From JAJPKK01 sp963702755 (GTDB lineage Bacteria > Pseudomonadota > Alphaproteobacteria > Rhizobiales > Xanthobacteraceae), in contig CAVPDZ010000007.1 in assembly GCA_963702755.1 (NCBI GenBank), forward strand, positions 434,001 through 498,000: a stretch of 64,000 bases of DNA. The letters run 5' to 3'. The notes under the pieces were generated by a model. The model searched no databases, had not been told where the DNA came from, and saw only the letters and a program-made list of their open reading frames with translations. Of the stretch, positions 9,341-19,136 are shown in pieces. Positions within the stretch are counted from its first letter, which is position 1. Every line of letters starts with the position of its first letter. A program made the translations under genes and the position numbers.

Positions 9341-10459
9341 ATGAATGCGCAAAAGTCGATCGTCGCCGTTGCAGCGCTGGCGACACTCGTGGCGACCGGG
9401 CTGCCTCCTCCTTCCGCGAAAGCCTGGGGCCGCGCTGCGGGGCCAGACCGTTTTGGCCGAAGCGAGCGACAGCGGTCTGACGATGTCGTCAGGCACATCG
9501 GCTCGAACATGTGGCCGGTGAACGTCGGCGGAAGCCAGATGCTGCTGCCCTACGAGTCGAACCATGCGGTGGATCGCCCCGCTAACTTCACAAGGCTGAT
9601 CGTCCTCATTCACGGTATGCACCGCAAGGTGACGCTCGCGCGCGGCGTTCAAGAGGCTCTGGGGGTGATCAACCGGCCGGACACGCTGCTGTTTGTTCCT
9701 CAATTCCTCAATGCTCGCGATCATGCAGCGCACAGGCTGCCCGACGATATGCTGTTCTGGCGAGACAGCTGGAAATGGGGCGACCCGTCATCAGGCGCAA
9801 AGCGGATCGGCTCTTTCGAAGTCCTCGATCAGATCATTTACGACCTCTCTGCACGCTACCCGTCGATCCGCGAAGTCGTCATCATGGGAAACTCGGCCGG
9901 CGGACAGTTCACCCAACGCTACGCAGCTTTGAGCCCGGCCGAAGACGTCATCAATTCAAAGGGTAGCCGTATTGCGTTCCGATACCTCGCGTCGAACCCA
10001 TCGAGCTATTTGTATTTCGACAACAAGCGCGTGTCGCCGTCCGGAAGACTCCAAGTCCCAGCTTCGTCCGTCGTCAACTCTTGTCCGAAATACAACACCT
10101 ACGGCTACGGTCTCGAAAACCTCAATCCCTATGCGAGCCGGTCGAGCATGGCGGACATCAGCGCTCGGCTCCTGCGCAGGACCGTGGTCTATTTCATCGG
10201 GAACGATGATGACGACGAGGATCACCCATTGCTGGATACGCGCTGCGCGGCCGAGTTGCAGGGCGCAGAGCGCTTCGCGCGCTCCCAAAATTACTGGCAG
10301 CATTTGTTGGAACGGTTCGGCCGAAACGTCACCATTCATCAGCGCCGAATTTGTGTCGAGCACGGAACGCACAACTCGCAGACGATCTGGGGTACGAGCT
10401 GCGGCGCTTTCTACATCAGCGGCGAGGGTTCGTGCGCGCCTTCGCCCTGTCCAGAGTGA
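9341..10459 (+). CDS. Exported alpha/beta-hydrolase-like protein
   Basis: A 372-residue secreted protein: signal peptide (about 1-28, ending SAKA), then an alpha/beta-hydrolase core. LIVLIHGMHRK (86-96) is the oxyanion strand region and GNSAGGQF (183-190) is the nucleophile elbow with Ser185. A likely catalytic His is in the C-terminal stretch VEHGTHNSQT. The loop FWRDSWKWGDPSS is unlike ordinary esterases; related exported hydrolases are mostly annotated only as hypothetical. ATG 9341 has AGGAGA upstream and starts the signal peptide, so it is chosen over 9320. The gene starts about 100 bases after the large helical protein and reads the same way, so it could be cotranscribed with it. Confidence 0.72.
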   Translation: MNAQKSIVAVAALATLVATGLPPPSAKAWGRAAGPDRFGRSERQRSDDVVRHIGSNMWPVNVGGSQMLLPYESNHAVDRPANFTRLIVLIHGMHRKVTLARGVQEALGVINRPDTLLFVPQFLNARDHAAHRLPDDMLFWRDSWKWGDPSSGAKRIGSFEVLDQIIYDLSARYPSIREVVIMGNSAGGQFTQRYAALSPAEDVINSKGSRIAFRYLASNPSSYLYFDNKRVSPSGRLQVPASSVVNSCPKYNTYGYGLENLNPYASRSSMADISARLLRRTVVYFIGNDDDDEDHPLLDTRCAAELQGAERFARSQNYWQHLLERFGRNVTIHQRRICVEHGTHNSQTIWGTSCGAFYISGEGSCAPSPCPE

Positions 10460-10790
10460 GCCTGTTGCACGAGGGGGCAAGCGCATTGCAGTACCAGGAT
10501 AGGTGGCGGGCCGCTGGCAGGACCGGGCGGTGCCGCGGCGAATCAGATCGGCGCCACGGTTACCAGCCGGCTCTGAGAGGCCAGACGACGAGCTGTCCGC
10601 ATCGATCGTTTCAATCTCGGCGTGATTCGAATGCAACGCGTCCGTCGCACGTGGGTACTAACTTGCCTCGATCAAGATCGGATGGCGAACGGTTAAGCAT
10701 CCAAAGTCGAAGTTGCGCATGATCGCAATGTGATCTCATTTTCGTCATCGACGATTTCATCATAGCGCCGACATCTCTGGAGGAGCGCTC
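10460..10790. other. Intergenic stretch without a supported gene
   Basis: 331 bases after the exported hydrolase. A Gly/Ala-rich reading (GGGPLAGPGGAAANQIGATV) ends near 10576 on the plus strand but has no start or ribosome site. I see no terminator or promoter I would defend. Confidence 0.4.
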
Positions 10791-11051
10791 ATGAGCGAAT
10801 ACGTCGAAGCGGCCGAACAGCGTCATGTTTTTCTCGAAGGTGATCTCCCGAGGACGTATCTCGAAGCGGTCGAACGCGTCGCCGCCAAGCACGGCTATCG
10901 CATCGAACCGCGCGGCCGCAGGCTCTATCTCCGGCCGCTTGAGGATACCTCCGTGATTCGGCTTCGTGCGCCTGAGCCGAATGAAACGCCGACCAATCAC
11001 CTCTGCTATTTCGACTCGCTTGGCGAGATACACTCATTTCTCACCGGTTAG
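10791..11051 (+). CDS. Small hypothetical protein (86 aa)
   Basis: Starts at ATG 10791 seven bases after a near-perfect GGAGG, which makes it a believable gene. It encodes 86 residues with a helix (RTYLEAVERVAAKHGYRI), a short Arg-rich strand pair (RGRRLYLRPL) and a hydrophobic end (CYFDSLGEIHSFLTG). No signal peptide, membrane span or recognised domain. It belongs with two other orphan small genes downstream (11314, 11867); no operon is evident because the gaps are over 250 bases. Confidence 0.55.
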   Translation: MSEYVEAAEQRHVFLEGDLPRTYLEAVERVAAKHGYRIEPRGRRLYLRPLEDTSVIRLRAPEPNETPTNHLCYFDSLGEIHSFLTG

Positions 11052-11077
11052 CCCGCGAGAGTTAGATAACTAACAAT

Positions 11078-11115
11078 GCAAAATCGTCGGGTTCCACGAG
11101 TGGAGTCGATTTTGC
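11078..11115 (+). terminator. Stem-loop after the 86-aa gene
   Basis: GCAAAATCG (11078-11086) pairs with CGATTTTGC (11107-11115); a smaller palindrome TCCACGAGTGGA sits in the loop. It lies 27 bases after the stop codon. There is no T run, so a terminator role is only likely. Confidence 0.35.
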
Positions 11116-11313
11116 GGAAACTCACCGATCGATAAATAGAAATTCCGCTCGTCGTCATTGCGGTACAGAAGTGAGGGCGGCAAACAATTTTTAATTGAGA
11201 AGTAGAGGATTACTTTTTCTTGTCATCGCGATTTCATATTTTCAACTCAGTGTTGGAACAGGTTCGCTTTCGCCGGGTTGGTGGCCTATGGGGCCAACGG
11301 AGGGGGATCGGCG

Positions 11314-11511
11314 ATGGCAAGCGTCCATCCGCTGCACGATCTGCTTGATGGCATCAACGCAAGCACGAAGTTCCAATCAACAGCAGAAGAACTGGACACG
11401 CTTCGGAAGGAAAATAGGGAACTCCGCGAGCTTGTGGTCCAATTGTCCGCGATAATCGCGCGGAAAGTTGTTGATGCGGACAACGGTCGAGTTGAACCGT
11501 CGAAGCGATAG
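11314..11511 (+). CDS. Small coiled-coil protein (65 aa)
   Basis: ATG 11314 lies eight bases after a strong GGAGGGGG, which decides the start over an in-frame GTG at 11278. The 65-residue product is one long helix with a heptad-like middle (ELDTLRKENRELRELVVQL) and a charged end. No known domain; small coiled-coil proteins like this may be partners of a larger protein or of DNA. Nothing nearby suggests which. Confidence 0.55.
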   Translation: MASVHPLHDLLDGINASTKFQSTAEELDTLRKENRELRELVVQLSAIIARKVVDADNGRVEPSKR

Positions 11512-11866
11512 GCTTCGAAAACAGCCAGAGCGAATACTACTATTTTCCCGTCGATCACGACGTGCCTCAATTCGTCATGAGGCAGATACCCGACATTGAA
11601 ACCAGGTTTTTCCTCCAACTGGGTTCCAATCGATTCGTTTTCGAATCGCGTCGCAGGGTTTCTTTGCGAAAGGTATCGACCTGCCGCGAGAAATGAAGAT
11701 GGGTCACGATTGCGCCGAGTCGAATCGGAATTCCATCCTTTTTTCCACCGATCTGACGTGAGGATCACCGCGGCTCCATCGTTGCGACATATAAGAGCCG
11801 GAAAACCCGCGTGTGATCAGGAATGGGAGCGGACTTGAGCCGAGCGTCTCGCGTCGGGGGACTATC
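11512..11866. other. Intergenic stretch without a supported gene
   Basis: 355 bases between two small orphan genes. Reading frames here are short, lack ribosome sites and have no convincing residue pattern. I see nothing else in it. Confidence 0.4.
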
Positions 11867-12193
11867 ATGAGCATCGAATACGTCGCCGCGATAGGAGAGG
11901 ATGACTATCGTGCGTTCAGGATCCTGGTGACCACCGAGCTACCTCAAGATTACGGCATGTGGCTGCGGGTGAGGGAGCGCGGAAAGCTCAGGGCGGATGG
12001 GCGCGGCGTTAGCCTCGTTGAGGTTGAAATCTCACCCGAAGAGTTCGGTTCGTACTGCAAGAGCCAACGCAGACCGGATTTCAGCCTAGCCGCGCTCGAT
12101 CGTTGTGCGCGCGAGAAAGCTGTTATGCAAAGTCAGAGGCCCGCCGGATTCACGCGGCAGGTTCTTCGTCGCTGTGGTCTCGTTCGGGCGTGA
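11867..12193 (+). CDS. Small hypothetical protein (108 aa)
   Basis: The product begins MSIEYVAAIGEDDYRAFRIL and has 108 residues, mixed alpha/beta, with no signal peptide or membrane span. I recall similar orphan proteins in Bradyrhizobium-type genomes (MSIEYVAAI... start), without known function; that is memory, not a search. GGGGG precedes ATG 11867 with suitable spacing. The ORF can be read further upstream to 11813 but that part lacks a ribosome site. It stands alone ahead of the convergent molybdenum hydroxylase genes. Confidence 0.6.
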   Translation: MSIEYVAAIGEDDYRAFRILVTTELPQDYGMWLRVRERGKLRADGRGVSLVEVEISPEEFGSYCKSQRRPDFSLAALDRCAREKAVMQSQRPAGFTRQVLRRCGLVRA

Positions 12194-12295
12194 GCGGGAG
12201 TACTGCAGCCACGTACCGATAGCCGACAGCAGGTCGACTCGCTCAGGGCGACAGCGGCCGGATGAAACCCGGCCGCCGTACCGTGCGAATGTCGC

Positions 12296-14457
12296 CTACG
12301 CCGCTCCGCTCAGATCCTGCTTGCGGATCGGCAGCGAGCGCAGGCGTTTGCCGGTCGCGGCGAAGATCGCGTTCGTCACCGCGGGTTGGATCATGGTCGC
12401 GCCGGGTTCGCCGACGCCACCCCATCGCTTGCCCGGTGTGGGCGAGATGTAGACCTCGGTCTTCGGCGCCTCTTTGTAGCGCACCACCGGATAGGTATCG
12501 AAGTTGCCCTGCTCGACGCGGCCGTTCTTGACCGTGATCTCGCCGAACAGCGCCGCCGACAGCCCGTAGATCATGCCGCCTTCGAGCTGCGTTTCGACCC
12601 CGCGCGGGTTCACGACGACGCCGCAGTCGCAGACGATGACGACGCGCTCGACCTTCACGTCGCCGTTCGTCACCGCGACCTCGGCAATCATGCCGACGAT
12701 CGAATCATAGCTTTCGTGGATGGCGATGCCGCGTCCTTTGCCGCGCGGCATCGGCTTACCCCAATCACCCTTTTCGACCAGCAGATCGAGGACCTGCTGG
12801 AAGTCGGGACGATGGGCGAGGAGTTCGCGCCGCAACGCCACGGGATCCTTGGCGACGGCGTGCGCCATTTCGTCGATGAAGCTCTCCATGAAGAACACGT
12901 TCTGCGAATGGCCAGGCGCGCGCCACGGGCCGAGCGGCACGTGCGTGTTCTTGAGGATCGAGACGAGCCGGAAGTTCGGCAGCTTGTAAGCCGTGTTGAC
13001 CAGCCCCTGCATCGTCTGCGGGTCGAGGCCGTTGCGCACGTTGGCCGGGTTTGAACTGCCCGCCGAATTGCGCATGTCGAGCGCAATCGCGGTTCCGTCG
13101 GCCGCAAATCCCGCCTTGAAGCGGATCGCGGCCTGCGTGCGGTAGCGGCCCTGGCGAATTTCCTCCTCGCGCGTCCAGAGGAGCTTCACCGGTTTGCCCA
13201 CGGCCTTGGCAACCGCAACCGCCTGCGCAACCTCATCGGGCCCGAGGCGCCGGCCGAAGCCGCCGCCGGAGAACGTGTTGTGGATGAACACATTCTCGGG
13301 CTTCACGCCGGAGGCCTGCGCCGCAAATGTCAGCGCGAGGTCGGCGTTCTGCGTGCCGACCCAGACGTCGACGCGATCCGCCTGCACATGCGCGATCGCG
13401 TTGAGCGGTTCCATCGGCGCATGCGCGATGATCGGCACCTCGTAGGTCGCCTCGATCACCTTGGCGGCCGTCGGCATCGCGGCATCGATGTTGCCATCGT
13501 GGCGCGCTTCCGACGCCCTTCTGGTCAAGCGCCTCGAGGTACTCCTTGCGGAACTGCGCGCTGTTGGTCGCGCCGGCGGGGCCGACATTCCACTCGATCG
13601 GCAAGTCATTGAGCGCGGTCTGCGCGCGATAGAAGCGATCCGCCACGACCGCGACGGCGTCCTTGAGCTTGACCACCTGGAGGATGCCGCGGCGCCCGGC
13701 GATCTTGCTCTCGTCGACCGATTTCACCGTGCCGCCGAACACGGGGCATTTGATGATCGCGGCCCGGACCATGCCCGGCACCTCGAGATCGATGCCGTAC
13801 TTCGCCGAGCCGTTGATCTTGAGCGGCACGTCGAGCCGCGCCAGCCGCCGGCCGATGAACTTGTACTGGTCCGGCTTCTTGAGCGCCGGCTCCTTGTCGA
13901 GCTTGATCGCGGCCGCATCGACCGCGAGTTCGCCAAAACGGAACGTGCGGCCGGTCGGCTTGTGCGTGACCTTGCTCATGGCGGCCGCGCACTCGGAGGC
14001 GGGCACGTCCCATCGCTTCGCGGCCGCCGCGATCAGCCGTTCGCGCGCGCTTGCGCCCGCCTGCTGGACGACTTCGCCGGTCTCGCGCACCGCCCGGCTG
14101 CCGCCGGTGGAGAGGCTGCCGTAGACCTTGTTCTCGCGGAAATTGCGATTGGCAGAGGCATATTCCGGTTTGACGAAAGCCCAATCGCATTCGAGCTCTT
14201 CGGTCAGAATCTGCGGCAGGGCGGTAAAGCTGCCCTGCCCCATCTCGGCGCGGCCGTAGCGGATGATGACGGTGTCATCGGGCTCGATCACGACCCAGGC
14301 ATTGATTTCGCCGGGATAGCGTTTGGCTTCATCGCCCCACGGACGAACGCTGAGGCTCGCTGCGTCGGCGGGGGCGCCGATGCCGACGCCGAGCGCAAAG
14401 CCGCCGGTCGCGGTCAGCGCGGTGGTGATGAACGTGCGACGGGAGAGACGTGGTCAT
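12296..14457 (-). CDS. Molybdopterin-binding subunit of a xanthine-dehydrogenase-family oxidoreductase (IorB-like), frame broken twice
   Basis: Large subunit of an isoquinoline-1-oxidoreductase-type hydroxylase, about 719 residues when one base is removed at GGG 14441-14443 and one at CC 13510-13511. ATG 14457 follows GGAGG and opens a twin-arginine signal (SRRTFITTALTATGGFALG), so the enzyme is exported folded to the periplasm. Seen in order: GRAEMGQGSFTALPQI, the cofactor-binding GGGFGRRL, RAPGHSQNVFFMESFIDE, and GGVGEPG near the C-terminus whose glutamate is the catalytic base in this family. It lies 17 bases after the 2Fe-2S subunit gene and is certainly its partner. The substrate cannot be told from sequence: aldehydes or N-heterocycles are usual. 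Confidence 0.88.
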
Positions 14458-14474
14458 TGTGATGTCCTCCCGCC

Positions 14475-14930
14475 TTATGCGCGCATCAGGGCTGCAGCGC
14501 GATGCACCGCGCGGCGGAGCCGCTCGTAGGTGCCGCAACGGCAGATATTGGTGAGGTTCGAATCGATATCGGCGTCGCTCGGGTTCGGATTGGTCTTGAG
14601 GAAGGCCGCCGTCGCCATGATCTGGCCGGACTGGCAGTAGCCGCACTGCGGCACCTGCTCCGTCAGCCATGCCTGCTGCACCGGATGCCGGCTGTCCGAC
14701 GAAAGGCCCTCGATGGTGGTGATTTCGGCGCCGTCCACGCTGCCGATCGGCACCGAGCAGGAGCGCATGGCCTCGCCGTTGACGTGCACGGTGCAGGCGC
14801 CGCAGGCCGCGATGCCGCAACCGAATTTCGTGCCCGTGAGCCCGATCTCCTCGCGCAAAACCCAGAGCAGCGGCGTGTCATCCTCGACATCAAGCTGATG
14901 CGAGGCCCCATTCACCTTGATAGTGATCAT
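14475..14930 (-). CDS. 2Fe-2S subunit of the molybdenum hydroxylase (IorA-like)
   Basis: A 151-residue two-cluster ferredoxin-type subunit. The plant-type cluster ligands are in FGCGIAACGACTVHV plus a following Cys (MRSCSV), and the second cluster in the helical domain uses CGYCQSGQ and CRCGTYERL. It transfers electrons from the molybdenum centre of the adjacent large subunit to a further acceptor, usually a c-type cytochrome, which is not encoded here. It has no signal of its own and is likely carried across the membrane with the Tat-tagged large subunit. First gene of the two-gene unit. Confidence 0.92.
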   Translation of the reverse strand: MITIKVNGASHQLDVEDDTPLLWVLREEIGLTGTKFGCGIAACGACTVHVNGEAMRSCSVPIGSVDGAEITTIEGLSSDSRHPVQQAWLTEQVPQCGYCQSGQIMATAAFLKTNPNPSDADIDSNLTNICRCGTYERLRRAVHRAAALMRA

Positions 14931-15212
14931 GATGCAAGTTCCGCGCGCCCGCCTTCACGGCGGCCGGCTGGCGCAAACCCAACCGCCTGTTGAATGACTT
15001 CAAACTAGCATAGGCCGCATCCCGGCCTAGCCGGCAACTCGTCATCGACTTAGAGGCGAAGGTGATCTCGACCGCGCAATTGAAACTCAATGCGCGCACG
15101 CCGCACTTGACGGCGAGGCCTGATCGCCGGGAAGATTCGGCAACGTCAGCACGAGCCGCAGCAGACACATGTTCAATCTATCGCAAGGAGTGATGCGAAA
15201 TGCGCTCAGACC

Positions 15213-16175
15213 ATGGTTCGGAACTTCACGTGCGTGGCCGCATGTTTGTTCGCGGTCATTCCCGCCCGCGCGCAGGTGGAAAAGCTTCCGCCCTATCTCC
15301 AGGAAACGCTCGCGCAGATCGGCCCGGTGTTTCAGAAGGACATCGGCAAGACCATTCCGGCAACCATCGAGGCGTTCCAGCCCCTGCTCAAGGCGGCGCC
15401 GAAAGATGGAGTGACGATCATCCGGGATCAGGCCTACGGCGAAGACCCGCGTCAGGTTCTCGACGTTTACCGACCAACCGCGCGATCGGGCGCACCTGTG
15501 GTCATCTTCGTGCACGGTGGCGCTTATGTGCGCGGCGATAAGGACGGCGCCGGCGAGGCCTATGGCAACATCGCGACCTGGTTTGCGCGCCAGGGCATGC
15601 TTGGCATCAACGCGACCTACCCGCTGGCGCCAGCCGCGAAATGGCCGGCCGGCGCCAAGAACGTCGGCGGCATGGTCGCGTGGGCCAAGGCCAACGCGAT
15701 CCAGTTCGGCGGCGATCCCAATCGGATTATTTTGATCGGGCATTCGGCGGGCGCGACCCATGTCGCGGGTTACGCCTTCGACAAATCGTTGCAGCCGCCC
15801 GGTGGGCCGGGCATTGCAGGCGCGGTCCTCATCAGCGGCCGATACCGGGTCGACTATGATCCGACCGACCCCAATGGGCGCAACATGCAGGCCTACTTCG
15901 GCGATGATGCATCCCAATATGCCAACCGATCGCCCATCAATCACATTCGCGATGGGGCTCGCGTTCCGGTGTTTGTGGTCGTGACCGAATACGACAATCC
16001 AGGCTTGGATGTGCGCGGCGCCGAATTGTTCTCCGCACTATGCGAGCGCGACGCCACATGCCCGCGCTTCGTGCGCCTGAGGGGTCACAATCATCTCTCC
16101 GAGGTGCTCGCCTTTAATACTCCCGATGAATATCTCGGGCGGGAGATACTTGATTTCATCGCCCGCGGGCGCTGA
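15213..16175 (+). CDS. Exported alpha/beta-hydrolase, carboxylesterase type
   Basis: A 320-residue esterase of the HSL/BD-FAE type. A short signal peptide (about 1-20, IPARA) precedes the core. HGGAY (101-105) is the oxyanion motif, GHSAG (176-180) carries Ser178, D is likely in TEYDNPGLD and the histidine in RGHNHLS near residue 290. Such enzymes split small esters or acyl groups. It is divergent from the iorAB-type genes across a 282-base gap in which I see no defined site. The start at 15213 begins the signal peptide directly. Confidence 0.85.
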   Translation: MVRNFTCVAACLFAVIPARAQVEKLPPYLQETLAQIGPVFQKDIGKTIPATIEAFQPLLKAAPKDGVTIIRDQAYGEDPRQVLDVYRPTARSGAPVVIFVHGGAYVRGDKDGAGEAYGNIATWFARQGMLGINATYPLAPAAKWPAGAKNVGGMVAWAKANAIQFGGDPNRIILIGHSAGATHVAGYAFDKSLQPPGGPGIAGAVLISGRYRVDYDPTDPNGRNMQAYFGDDASQYANRSPINHIRDGARVPVFVVVTEYDNPGLDVRGAELFSALCERDATCPRFVRLRGHNHLSEVLAFNTPDEYLGREILDFIARGR

Positions 16176-16323
16176 ACAGTCGGCGGGATCATCGACCCCC
16201 AAATCCGTGTATCAATTTCCGTGATCGTTGCCGGCCCGCGATTTCGGCCCGGCACCCGTCGAAAATACAACGGTCCTCTCTGGGTGCCAGACCGTGGCGG
16301 TCCTCCCGTCGGCGCAATCAAAC

Positions 16324-16587
16324 TCACCAGCCCGCTTGCCCGCCGTGCTCCGGCGGAGCGTAGCCTTGATCGGCGTAGCCACGGTAGTTGTATGGCACGC
16401 TGGCCGGGTCCCGCCCGCTGTAGTCGTAGTTCGGAGAGAACGGGGCGGGGTACCTCGGGCCGCTGTAGTGGTAGGAGCGATAATTGGGACGCGTCGTCGC
16501 CGTCTGGGCGGAAGCCGCAGCGGCATCGCACATCACCGCGCCCGCGATAGCGATTGCTGACAGCAGAAGTTTCATCTTTGACGTCAT
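16324..16587 (-). CDS. Small exported Tyr/Pro-rich protein
   Basis: An 87-residue product with a clear signal peptide (MKLLLSAIAIAGAVM, cleaved near ASAQ). The 45-residue mature part is rich in Tyr, Pro, Ser and Gly (NYRSYHYSGPRYPAPF, YNYRGYADQGY). No known domain; similar low-complexity exported peptides in this group are unassigned. ATG 16587 with an AAAGG upstream is preferred to 16635 because it starts the signal peptide. Confidence 0.6.
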   Translation of the reverse strand: MTSKMKLLLSAIAIAGAVMCDAAAASAQTATTRPNYRSYHYSGPRYPAPFSPNYDYSGRDPASVPYNYRGYADQGYAPPEHGGQAGW

Positions 16588-16871
16588 CGTCGTTCGCCTT
16601 TCTCGTTCGCCGCGCGTGTCGAGCGCGCCGCACACGAGCAGATCGTGCTCAAGCCCGCGGAAAGCGCCGTCGGACCAGTCAAGTGGGATGAGCGATCGAC
16701 ATTCTCTTGGTCATCTTTGGTCAAAATTGCTGCAACGAACCGATATTGCGCCAGTTCTTTTCGCAAATTGACGCCAACGCGTCGGAGGGCGGCCTCTCCG
16801 ATCGGAGCGGCGGCAGCCCTCCCCGACTGCGCGCTTCAACAAAAGATGCGAGGCGCGATAGTCTGATCTCT

Positions 16872-17027
16872 TCAGCGGCGCTGGGATGTGAAGCTGTTAG
16901 CGCCGAAGCTCTGACTGCCCGCCGCACTCGTCGGCACCGGAGGACTGAGCAGAACCAACACAACAACGAAAATGCATGCGGCGAGAGCGACAACCAATAG
17001 ACCTGAAGTAACAGATGCGAATCTCAT
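16872..17027 (-). CDS. 51-residue single-span membrane protein
   Basis: A short gene, easily missed, with a perfect GGAGG seven bases before ATG 17027. It starts MRFASVTSG, has one strongly hydrophobic span (LLVVALAACIFVVVLVLL, about residues 10-27) and ends in a polar Ser/Gln/Arg tail (GANSFTSQRR). It could be an inner-membrane peptide or an uncleaved anchor; the Cys in the span is too deep for an ordinary lipobox. No function known. It lies between the 87-aa exported protein and the serpin on the same strand. Confidence 0.6.
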   Translation of the reverse strand: MRFASVTSGLLVVALAACIFVVVLVLLSPPVPTSAAGSQSFGANSFTSQRR

Positions 17028-17135
17028 GTGAGCCTCCGCCATCTTCCAGCTGAAAGGCTAGCTCAACGGCAAGGCGCGCTTTGATGTGGATCAAGTCCCG
17101 CGCACCAAGCGCGCGATGTGTCTTGCGCTCCGCGA

Positions 17136-18274
17136 TCACGCCGTCGGATCGACGATCTTGCCTTGAAACAGGATCGCGCCGGTCGCGTCGTCCACGATGA
17201 AGAACAGGAACGGACGGTCGACGATGAAGCTCGGCGGTACGCCGCCGATGTGGAAGTACTTCAGCGTCACGCCGGCTGCCTCGGTGCCCTCCTCCGCGAC
17301 GTCGATCATGGCGCAATGCACGACGTCGGTGACGGCAACGGGGATCTCCGCCGGCGGCCGCTCGGTCATGCGGCTGAAATCGGCGCGCGTCCAGTCGAAG
17401 GCAAGCGCCATCCCGGCCTCCTCGAGGGCCGGCTTCAGGGACGATAGCGTGCGGGCGCGAAAGCGCGGCAGCATCAGCGTGATGTGCGAGGGCTCCGCGC
17501 GCGCCAATTCGGCGCGCAGCCGCGCGAGCTCGGCGAGGTCGAAGGACTCCAGCACCGTCTCGGGCCACGAACTCTTCGTCCGGCAGCACGACGATCATGC
17601 CGAGCGAGGTGGTCTTGTAGGGGAGCCGCGCCGCCCGGTATCCCGGCCCGCCGACGATGACGTGGTCTCCGCTCCCATCCATCATTTTGACCTCGATCTC
17701 GATCTTCTCGAGATCGTCGTCATATCCGCGCAGGAAGCCCGTGGTGCGAGTCGAGGCCGGATTGAAGGGCTTTGCCCACGGCGCCTTGAAATAGATGGCG
17801 TTGAGCAGCACGGCGATATCGTCCTGCGGCAGCTGCGAGCTGTCGAGCGCGCGCTCGATCTTGCCCTCGGTCTTCTGCGCGACCCATTGATTGATGCGCG
17901 CGACGTCGCCGGGAAAGATTTCCGCCGCGAAAACTCTCCGCCAGCAGGTCCCGGTAGGCCTTGGCGACGGCCTCGCCGTGCTGCGTCAGGACGAGCGCAT
18001 TGGCGAGGCGCACGCGGGCCGCTTCCGGCGCGCTCGTTTCGGCATAGTGGCGCAGGAGTTCGGCATTGGCCGCGAAGAGATCGGGCCGGGCGCCGTCAAA
18101 GGCGAGGGTGCGCGCCATTTCGTCCGCGGTCTCGCCCGCGGCACCGGCAAATCCCATCGCCAGCGTCATCCCGATCGACAGCGGCGACATCACGACATTG
18201 CCGTCGGCTTGCGCCAGCGCTCGAAACAGCGTGAGCCCCAGGGCGTTATAGCCCGCAATCATTGCAGCATTCAT
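17136..18274 (-). CDS. Serpin-family protease inhibitor, frame broken twice
   Basis: About 378 residues, the normal serpin length, after removing one base at AAAA 17930-17933 and one at GGG 17562-17564. The order of elements fits: N-terminal helices (NVVMSPLSIGMTLAMGFAGA), the shutter region (LLNAIYFKAPWAKPF), the hinge of the reactive loop (EEGTEAAG), and the C-terminal signature DRPFLFFIVDDATGAILFQG. The hinge with small residues is the pattern of inhibitory serpins. I see no signal peptide, so it probably protects the cytoplasm from its own or foreign serine or cysteine proteases. Serpins are patchily spread in bacteria, and acquisition by transfer is possible. Confidence 0.87.
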
Positions 18275-18497
18275 GGCTCAATTCCGCGATGACCCAAAAC
18301 GCCTCCGTCATAGCGTGGAGGGATGATACACGTCCTTGGCGAGATCACGTCCTCGCCGCGGATATCGTCAGCGGCGCTGGCACGTGGGTGTATTCGAGGG
18401 GCTTTTCCGCGCGGTCTTGACCCAGCGGACCTAACCGTTCATGACCAGCGCAAATCGCTTTAAGCAGCATGCCCGGCGACGGGCGTTGGAGAAGTCC

Positions 18498-19103
18498 ATG
18501 GAGAAGTTCACGGTTGTCGAGGGCGTGGCCGCGCCGCTGCGGATGATCAATGTCGATACCGACGCGATCATCCCGAAGCAGTACCTCAAGACGATCAAGC
18601 GTACCGGGCTCGCCAAGGGGCTGTTTTCGGAGAAGCGCTATCGCGACGACGGCAGCGAGAACCCGGATTTCGTGCTCAACAAGCCGGCCTATCGCAACGC
18701 CAAGATTCTCGTTGCCGGCGACAATTTCGGCTGCGGCTCATCGCGCGAGCATGCCCCCTGGGCGCTCAAGGATTTCGGCATCACCTGCGTGATCTCGACC
18801 TCGTTCGGCGACATCTTTTACAACAACTGCTTCAAGAACGGCCTGCTGCCGATCAAGGTGAGCCCCGAGGACCTGGAGAAGCTGTTCGACGATGCCGAGC
18901 GCGGCGCCAATGCGCGGCTCACCATCGACCTCGAAAAGCAGGAAATCCGTGGCCCCGACGGCGGCGTGATCAAGTTCGACATCGATCCGCACCGCAAGCA
19001 CTGCCTGCTCAACGGCCTCGATGACATCGGCCTCACCCTCGTGAAGAAGCAGAAGATTTCGAGCTTCGAGGAGAAAGCCAAGGCCGCCCGACCGTGGGCG
19101 TGA
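18498..19103 (+). CDS. leuD: 3-isopropylmalate dehydratase small subunit
   Basis: LeuD, 201 residues, pairs with LeuC to isomerise 2-isopropylmalate to 3-isopropylmalate in leucine synthesis. NVDTDAIIPKQYLK (about 18-31) and DNFGCGSSREHAPWAL (about 75-90) are the swivel-domain signatures. ATG 18498 begins at the conserved MEKFTVVEG and has GGAG upstream; an in-frame ATG at 18441 would add an unlikely Arg-rich leader. leuC is not in this window, which is common in this group. Confidence 0.96.
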   Translation: MEKFTVVEGVAAPLRMINVDTDAIIPKQYLKTIKRTGLAKGLFSEKRYRDDGSENPDFVLNKPAYRNAKILVAGDNFGCGSSREHAPWALKDFGITCVISTSFGDIFYNNCFKNGLLPIKVSPEDLEKLFDDAERGANARLTIDLEKQEIRGPDGGVIKFDIDPHRKHCLLNGLDDIGLTLVKKQKISSFEEKAKAARPWA

Positions 19104-19136
19104 GCCGCACGCGCAAGCGTCGTCCTGCGGCGGCCT

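Noticed and set aside
10460..10580. Gly/Ala-rich reading that could be a small bacteriocin-like peptide or a tail of the hydrolase
   Set aside because: No start codon or ribosome site, and joining it to the hydrolase frame would need a base added rather than removed, unlike all other breaks.
16220..16260. GC-rich hairpin between the esterase and the small Tyr-rich gene
   Set aside because: Only a 6-bp stem with a long loop; too weak to call a terminator.
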